Assembly (NCBI GenBank): GCA_001689515.1
Contig: LUJR01000048.1
Coordinates: 1-64,000 of the forward strand
Direction of reading: 5' to 3'
DNA length: 64,000 nucleotides
Source of the DNA: Bacteroidales bacterium M7
GTDB taxonomy: Bacteria > Bacteroidota > Bacteroidia > Bacteroidales > Muribaculaceae
Position numbers and translations under genes: made by a program. Position 1 is the first letter of the stretch. Every line of letters starts with the position of its first letter. The notes beneath the pieces were generated by a model. It saw only the letters and a program-made list of their open reading frames with translations. It ran no database searches and was not told the DNA's origin. This document shows, one piece after another, positions 59,516-64,000 of the stretch.

Positions 59516-60181
59516 TCATTTGCTGCGCACTATCAAGGTCTCAACCCAACGTCGGAAACGTGGACATGTGGCAAGGATGGCTTCTATACCGTTTTGGAGT
59601 ATAATCAGATTGCCGTCTATTACTTTATCGTATTCGGGGATGATGGCAAGGATGCGTTTGGATGGAGCCCCAGCTGGTGAACTGTTGATATCCTCAGGGT
59701 TGCCATATTGGTTTATTATATCATATAGTGGTGCGCATCTTTTGTCATTGCAGTAACAGTAGTCAAATCCAGTAGGCGCAGCAAACAGAAACGCCTCAAA
59801 TTCATGCACCTGGATGTAGGGTATGAAACGGGCATCATTGATGTCTCTGGCGATGCAAGCCTCGATAGCATCAGCTTTTGCGTAATCGGTCGGCAGTTCG
59901 TTGAGGTTGTCAGGAGATGGTACATTGGAAGGCATACGGAAAAAATCAATCATCATTGACACCACCAATTCCTGACTGGTTGATGACAACGAACGGAGTA
60001 CATCACCCTTAAGGTGGCTGTATTTTGTCATGCCGCCACGATGGTCGCTATTAGTGCGGATAACTATGGGAGAAACATTATATGCTTTTATAACACCGCG
60101 CCGTTCGAGGTATGGAGCAAGAACCTGAGACACAAATTCACGCTCAGTGGGACCCTCCACTATTATATCCAGTCTTTTCAT
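59516..60181 (-). CDS. DUF4276 family protein (Toprim-like), partner of the AAA15 ATPase
   Basis: 221 residues from MKRLDIIVEGPTEREFV, whose VEGPTE motif supplies the metal-binding Glu of a Toprim-like fold. A central acidic motif is MMIDFFRMP (about 74-82), and a third block is FIPYIQVHEFEAFLF. The start overlaps the stop of the ATPase gene (ATGA), so translation is coupled. DUF4276 genes commonly pair with OLD/RecF-like AAA ATPases. By analogy with PARIS (AAA15 plus DUF4435 Toprim) and OLD nucleases the pair is probably an anti-phage or DNA-surveillance module. An open frame 20 codons upstream lies inside the ATPase gene and was not used. Nuclease activity is inference. Confidence 0.82.
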   Translation of the reverse strand: MKRLDIIVEGPTEREFVSQVLAPYLERRGVIKAYNVSPIVIRTNSDHRGGMTKYSHLKGDVLRSLSSTSQELVVSMMIDFFRMPSNVPSPDNLNELPTDYAKADAIEACIARDINDARFIPYIQVHEFEAFLFAAPTGFDYCYCNDKRCAPLYDIINQYGNPEDINSSPAGAPSKRILAIIPEYDKVIDGNLIILQNGIEAILATCPRFRRWVETLIVRSK

Positions 60182-61269
60182 GGCTGACCTCCTATGATGC
60201 TTTTTTCCCATACCTCGCCAAGACTGTACTCGGACAGCCAACCTGCGTACATTGAGGAGTCAAGCCTGTCAAATGATGAATGACCGTCCCGACGGTTGAC
60301 GACTATTATGTCATCTGGAGTAAAGCAGTCGACCACACTGACCGATTGGGTGGCTATGATAAGCTGTGCTTTATGGGATGCACGTTTGACGAGAGAGCCT
60401 AATTTATTTATGGCAGCCGGATGCAGACCTAATTCCGGTTCGTCTATGATGATGGTCTGGGGAGGATTGGGTTGCAACAGAAGTGTGGCAAGGGCGATGA
60501 AACGCAAAGTGCCGTCTGAGAAATTAGTGGAATCAAGATACATGTCTGACTCATATTCTTCCCATTGCAGTGTGATGTAGCCATCCATATTCTTGTCAGG
60601 ACTTAGTTTGAACCCCTTGAAATATGGTGCTATGGAGCGGATAGTACCTTCAATAAGGTTATAAGCCTTCTCGTCGGTATTTTTCAGCATGTAAATATAA
60701 GCGGCAAGATTAGAACCGTCATGGCGTAAGAATTCGTTGTCGCCGACACGTGACGGGCGGCGCATCGGCGACGAAAGACTTGTGTCGTGGAAGTGATACA
60801 CAGTGAAGCTACGCAGGAAGTCTCGTATGTATCCGGCTCTCCATTCCGGGCGTGTAAGTATGCTTGATTCCTCGACATTGGTATCCCATATTTGCAGATG
60901 CCACTCATCATCGTAGGATTTGCCGCTCATGCGCCGGTTATTGAAGTAATCACGGGTGTATTCGATATAGGCTCTTGAGCCTGCTGTCGGTTTCAGCTTA
61001 AATGCAAAAGCGTTTGTGTTTGCAAAATCAATCAATGCCGATATGCTGTCGGATTCTTTGCGTCCATGATATAGCATAGAGTCGATGCCGCCATGTTCGA
61101 GCATATATGACCCCAAACGTTGTTCGAGCATATTGCGCGTCATCTCAAAGAATGAGATAAAGTTGCTTTTGCCAGCTCCGTTTGACCCTATGAGGATATT
61201 GATCCGTTTCAGGTCGATAGTGGCATCCTTGATGGATTTATAGTTGTGTATCTCTATCCTTTCTATCAT
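60178..61269 (-). CDS. AAA15-type ATPase (OLD/RecF-like)
   Basis: 363 residues from MIERIEIHNYKSIKDATIDL, the classic start of RecF/OLD/SMC-like ATPases. Walker A is GSNGAGKS (28-35), an ABC-like signature appears as NFSDGTLRF (about 255-263), and Walker B with the following Asp-loop is TIIIDEPELGLHP (about 280-292), then a switch-like IIATQSVSVVD. There is no Toprim domain in the chain; that function is probably supplied by the overlapping DUF4276 gene. A -7 box ends six bases before the ATG, implying an almost leaderless transcript. A start 12 codons earlier would overlap that promoter. Confidence 0.85.
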   Translation of the reverse strand: MIERIEIHNYKSIKDATIDLKRINILIGSNGAGKSNFISFFEMTRNMLEQRLGSYMLEHGGIDSMLYHGRKESDSISALIDFANTNAFAFKLKPTAGSRAYIEYTRDYFNNRRMSGKSYDDEWHLQIWDTNVEESSILTRPEWRAGYIRDFLRSFTVYHFHDTSLSSPMRRPSRVGDNEFLRHDGSNLAAYIYMLKNTDEKAYNLIEGTIRSIAPYFKGFKLSPDKNMDGYITLQWEEYESDMYLDSTNFSDGTLRFIALATLLLQPNPPQTIIIDEPELGLHPAAINKLGSLVKRASHKAQLIIATQSVSVVDCFTPDDIIVVNRRDGHSSFDRLDSSMYAGWLSEYSLGEVWEKSIIGGQP

Positions 61270-61274
61270 AATCG

Positions 61275-61306
61275 CAAAAATACGAAGTAAATCTTGAGAA
61301 TGCAAG
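61275..61306 (-). promoter_or_regulatory. Promoter of the AAA15-DUF4276 module
   Basis: Minus strand TTG (61304-61306), 21-base spacer, TATTTTTG (61275-61282). The start codon begins six bases later. Confidence 0.5.
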
Positions 61307-61323
61307 AGGGGGTGGAGGATGTC

Positions 61324-62010
61324 TCAGCTCAGGTTGCGGAAGAGGGTGTGGATGGACTGGCGGGTGCCGTAGCATACTATCTGGTCGCCGTGCTCAAACT
61401 GGTTCTGGTCATCTGCCTGTAGGGGCTTCAGCTCGGTATGGGCTATGCCGAGGAGGTTTTTGGAGGTGACGGGGCGCGAGATGGCAATGAGGCGTAGCGA
61501 ATAGTTCTTGCGGAAGTCTACTTCATTGATTTTCATGCCTACAAATTGCTCAGGCACGGTAAATTTTAATATATAGGCGTCCTCGTTGACCTGCATAGAT
61601 TCTGTGCGAGAGCCGAGGGCGAGTTCGTTGACCAGGTCGTTGGCGGCGCGCTGCTCCGGAGTCAGTATGCGGTCAATCTGGAATCCCTCAAGAATGGAGT
61701 AGTGGAGGTCATCCATGGCGCGGGCATATATGTGCGGCACTTGCAACTTCTTTAGCAGGGCTACGGTCTTGATGCTTGCACCGAAATTTTCGCCGATGGC
61801 AACGATGACTATGTCGACATTTTTGAGAGGCAGCACAGACAGGGCAACTTCGTCGGTCGAGTCGATGATATAGGCAGTGGATATGTTGTCCTTGATGCTC
61901 TCAACGAGCGAGGGCTTGATGTCGGCACCTATGACTTCGTGACCGATGGCGGTCAGGTCGGTGGCGAGATTGTAGCCGTATATTCCGAGTCCGATGATAA
62001 GAAAGGTCAT
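61324..62010 (-). CDS. trkA: Trk/Ktr potassium uptake regulatory subunit
   Basis: 228 residues. An N-terminal RCK/TrkA-N Rossmann domain (LIIGLGIYGYNLA, GxGxxG at 6-11; acidic residue in IGADIKPS) binds NAD(H) or ATP, and a TrkA-C domain covers about 145-228. It is the single-RCK form, as in KtrA, which gates the KtrB/TrkH channel as a cytoplasmic ring. trkH lies directly upstream, 25 bases apart, on the same strand, confirming the pair. The symbol could equally be ktrA. Confidence 0.9.
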   Translation of the reverse strand: MTFLIIGLGIYGYNLATDLTAIGHEVIGADIKPSLVESIKDNISTAYIIDSTDEVALSVLPLKNVDIVIVAIGENFGASIKTVALLKKLQVPHIYARAMDDLHYSILEGFQIDRILTPEQRAANDLVNELALGSRTESMQVNEDAYILKFTVPEQFVGMKINEVDFRKNYSLRLIAISRPVTSKNLLGIAHTELKPLQADDQNQFEHGDQIVCYGTRQSIHTLFRNLS

Positions 62011-62035
62011 GGCAGTAGTAATAACAGGTTGTATG

Positions 62036-63889
62036 TCAGTTTATGATTATGTTGTCTGATGGATAGCGGAACGAATTTGAGCGGTGGCTGTTGGCAAAAC
62101 CCATCAGGATGGAAAGCATGCCTATGCGTCCGAAAAACATCGCGGTGCAGAGTATGATTTTTGACGCGCCTGACAGTTCGGAGGTGCATCCGAGCGACGA
62201 ACCTACGGTGAAGACGGCTGACACAACCTCAAATATGCAGTCACGTGTGCTCAGCTGAGGCTCAAGCATCAGAATAGCGACTGAGTAGACTATGACTGAT
62301 ATGACCGATACAGCTATCACGGTATGTACCCTCTGCATAGACTGCACCGATATGGTGCGGTGAAATGCTGTCACTCGATGCTTTCCGGTCATGACAGTGC
62401 GGATGTTGAGGAGCATAGCCCCGAAGGTGTTGACCTTGATGCCTCCGGCTGTCGACTGCGACGCACCGCCTATCCACATCAGAAACATCACGAACATCAG
62501 CGTATAGGGCATGAATGCCGCCGGACTGACCGACGAGAATCCGGCACTGCGGGGCACAGTGGCGTTGAACACGCTTTGCACTGCCTGCATCCATGGCGAC
62601 ATGCCAGCCAGTGTGTTGTCACGCTCCCATAGATAGAACAAGACTATTCCTGACACCAACAGTGATACCGATGTGATAAGGACTATCTTGGAGTTCATGC
62701 TCCAGATATGCACCACTTTGTCGTCATCGCGTCTGAGCATCCGGCGCATTTTGTGGACTATGAAGTCTCTGCAATTGACCAATATGGGAAATCCGATGCT
62801 GCCGGCTGTGATTATGAGACTCATTGCCAGATATATCCATTGGTTGCCATAGAGCAGCATCGGATTTGACATGCCTCCATGGATGGTCGAGAATCCGGCA
62901 TTGCAAAATGCTGAGATGGAGTGGAATATGGCAAATCCTATTTCGTCTTGCGTGCTCATGGGGAAAATCCCCTGAATGGAGAAGTATATCAGCACAGCCC
63001 CAAGCCCCTCTATAAGCAGTGTTATGCCGAGTATATAGAGCATTGTAGGTAGCAGCTCGTTGAACGACCGCGTATATATCAGGTCCTTGACCATCAGCTG
63101 GCTGTAGATAGAAGTGCCTCCGGTATAGAAGAGGGCAAAGAAACTCGTGAAGGTCAGCACTCCCAATCCGCCTATCTGTATGAGAAGGCATAGTATCAGT
63201 TCGCCAAGAGGTGTGAATGTCACTGATACGTCAACAGGCGTAAGCCCGGTGATGCAGACCGCGCTCGTGGAGACAAACAGCGAATCTACAAACGATATGG
63301 GTGTATACGTGCATTTGGGCAGCATCAGCAGTCCTGTGCCTATGATGATGAATACGAGGAAGCTACCCGACAGCAGTAGAGCCGGGTTGGTGCGCCTGTT
63401 CATGCACTTCATGATCCACAGGCTGATTTCAAAGGCTGCATATACGCCTAATACCGAGTATAAGTAGACGGTGCTGTATAGTACCCGTTCAAGCCATGGC
63501 AACCACGGATGCACGGGATGGGGATAGAGCCATGGCAGCAGCGAGCTGAGCACGGCGATGTCTATGACCCACTTTAGAGCGCGGGTCTCGCGTCGCACCC
63601 GTCGGAAGTCGAATATTATGTTGAAGAGTATGTTGGCTATGAAAATTCCCTGCACATACCGCATGATGTGGAAGATGGCGCGGTATTCTTCAGCTGTATG
63701 ATTGAATCCGAGATGCGTAGCGAAGCACCCGAAGCACACAAATGCGGCTATCAGTGCCAGCACATCCAATATGTCTGATGCGAGCCTTATCCTCCCGGCA
63801 AATCTCAGAGTCGCTTTTGAAAACGAAGCTGACCATCTCGACAATCGTTGCCGAGGATTGATGCTGGGATGTGGATGGCGTGGTTTCAT
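62036..63889 (-). CDS. trkH: TrkH/KtrB-family potassium transporter
   Basis: 617 residues. An extra N-terminal membrane region of about 160 residues precedes the four MPM repeats, the first around SLFVSTSAVCITGLTPVDVSVTFTPLGE (selectivity-filter region TGLTP). Further pore-loop stretches are SISAFCNAGFSTIHGG, ATVPRSAGFSSV and SAVFTVGSSLGCT, each with a filter glycine. It imports K+ across the inner membrane under control of the TrkA subunit encoded downstream. Its start overlaps the stop of the ABC-F gene (ATGA). Confidence 0.9.
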   Translation of the reverse strand: MKPRHPHPSINPRQRLSRWSASFSKATLRFAGRIRLASDILDVLALIAAFVCFGCFATHLGFNHTAEEYRAIFHIMRYVQGIFIANILFNIIFDFRRVRRETRALKWVIDIAVLSSLLPWLYPHPVHPWLPWLERVLYSTVYLYSVLGVYAAFEISLWIMKCMNRRTNPALLLSGSFLVFIIIGTGLLMLPKCTYTPISFVDSLFVSTSAVCITGLTPVDVSVTFTPLGELILCLLIQIGGLGVLTFTSFFALFYTGGTSIYSQLMVKDLIYTRSFNELLPTMLYILGITLLIEGLGAVLIYFSIQGIFPMSTQDEIGFAIFHSISAFCNAGFSTIHGGMSNPMLLYGNQWIYLAMSLIITAGSIGFPILVNCRDFIVHKMRRMLRRDDDKVVHIWSMNSKIVLITSVSLLVSGIVLFYLWERDNTLAGMSPWMQAVQSVFNATVPRSAGFSSVSPAAFMPYTLMFVMFLMWIGGASQSTAGGIKVNTFGAMLLNIRTVMTGKHRVTAFHRTISVQSMQRVHTVIAVSVISVIVYSVAILMLEPQLSTRDCIFEVVSAVFTVGSSLGCTSELSGASKIILCTAMFFGRIGMLSILMGFANSHRSNSFRYPSDNIIIN

Positions 63890-64000
63890 GATTCTATCTC
63901 TGACAGCTCAAGCCAACGCATCTCCTTCTCGTCAAGCAGGGCGTTGACTTCGGCATACCGAGCTGCCTTGGCTGCGATGTCGTCAGAGGAGCTGCCGCTG
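63886..64000 (-). CDS. C-terminal end of an ABC-F ATPase (partial)
   Basis: The last 37 codons of a gene running in from beyond the right edge. The residues AARYAEVNALLDEKEMRWLEL are characteristic of the end of the coiled C-terminal arm in Uup/YkpA-type ABC-F proteins (usual form LxxKxxRWLEL). The gene's ATPase domains lie outside the window, so the assignment rests on this tail. The stop overlaps the trkH start. Confidence 0.6.
   Translation of the reverse strand, partial: SGSSSDDIAAKAARYAEVNALLDEKEMRWLELSEIES

Overview
This window reads as chromosome of a Bacteroidales bacterium. The evidence is the Bacteroidetes-type promoter pattern, TTG/TTTG then 19-21 bases then TAnnTTTG, seen upstream of many genes; a fused FeoA-FeoB iron transporter; Rho with a long disordered insertion; a giant secreted protein with a type-IX-secretion-like tail; TamB; and the gene orders rplY-pth-hslR and dCMP deaminase-S41 protease-5-FTHF cyclo-ligase. 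Intermediate GC and many short intergenic palindromes would fit Muribaculaceae, but that family assignment is inference. No insertion sequence, prophage, CRISPR array or rRNA operon is visible.

Layout. 1-6.8 kb: tRNA-Arg, gpmI, a Fur-family regulator, purA, DUF1015, then a membrane polyferredoxin divergent from oxyR. 6.8-8.2 kb: a DUF4405 membrane protein, nested palindromic repeats and two candidate structured RNAs. 8.2-13.2 kb: one 1652-residue FG-GAP/VCBS-type secreted protein. 13.2-16 kb: an orphan DUF3791 gene with a truncated partner, a BASS-family transporter, a small conserved-looking protein and two long inverted-repeat composites. 16-28 kb: acyltransferase, nitrilase, FeoAB, a small outer membrane protein, and an envelope/periplasm cluster (LTA-synthase-like sulfatase, PAP2 phosphatase, 5'-nucleotidase, GH3-serine hydrolase fusion). 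28-33 kb: prs, GH13, patatin and lgt on the minus strand. 33-41 kb: GIN-domain and clostripain lipoproteins, TamB and an NlpC/P60 hydrolase. 41-49 kb: ECF sigma factor, dCMP deaminase/CTP-type protease/cyclo-ligase operon, tRNA-Ala, rho, tdk and a DUF3108 protein. 49-54.6 kb: three tRNA-Val copies, DUF486, recR, rubrerythrin, comEC and a YeiH transporter. 54.6-64 kb: aroE, hslR, pth, rplY, pabC/pabB, a two-gene AAA15 ATPase-DUF4276 module, trkA/trkH and the end of an ABC-F gene.

How the genes fit together. Most are housekeeping: glycolysis, purine, PRPP, folate, shikimate and dTTP supply, translation, K+ and Fe2+ uptake, and envelope maintenance. Oxidative or metal stress recurs (OxyR, Fur-like regulator, rubrerythrin, FeoAB, two redox membrane proteins). 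The least ordinary material is the intergenic DNA: a REPIN-like family (three inverted doublets and two singlets around the core GACATGCCRYGGCATGTC), three other composite inverted elements, and two structured-RNA candidates. The AAA15-DUF4276 pair at 59.5-61.3 kb is the best candidate for a little-described protein system, probably anti-phage.
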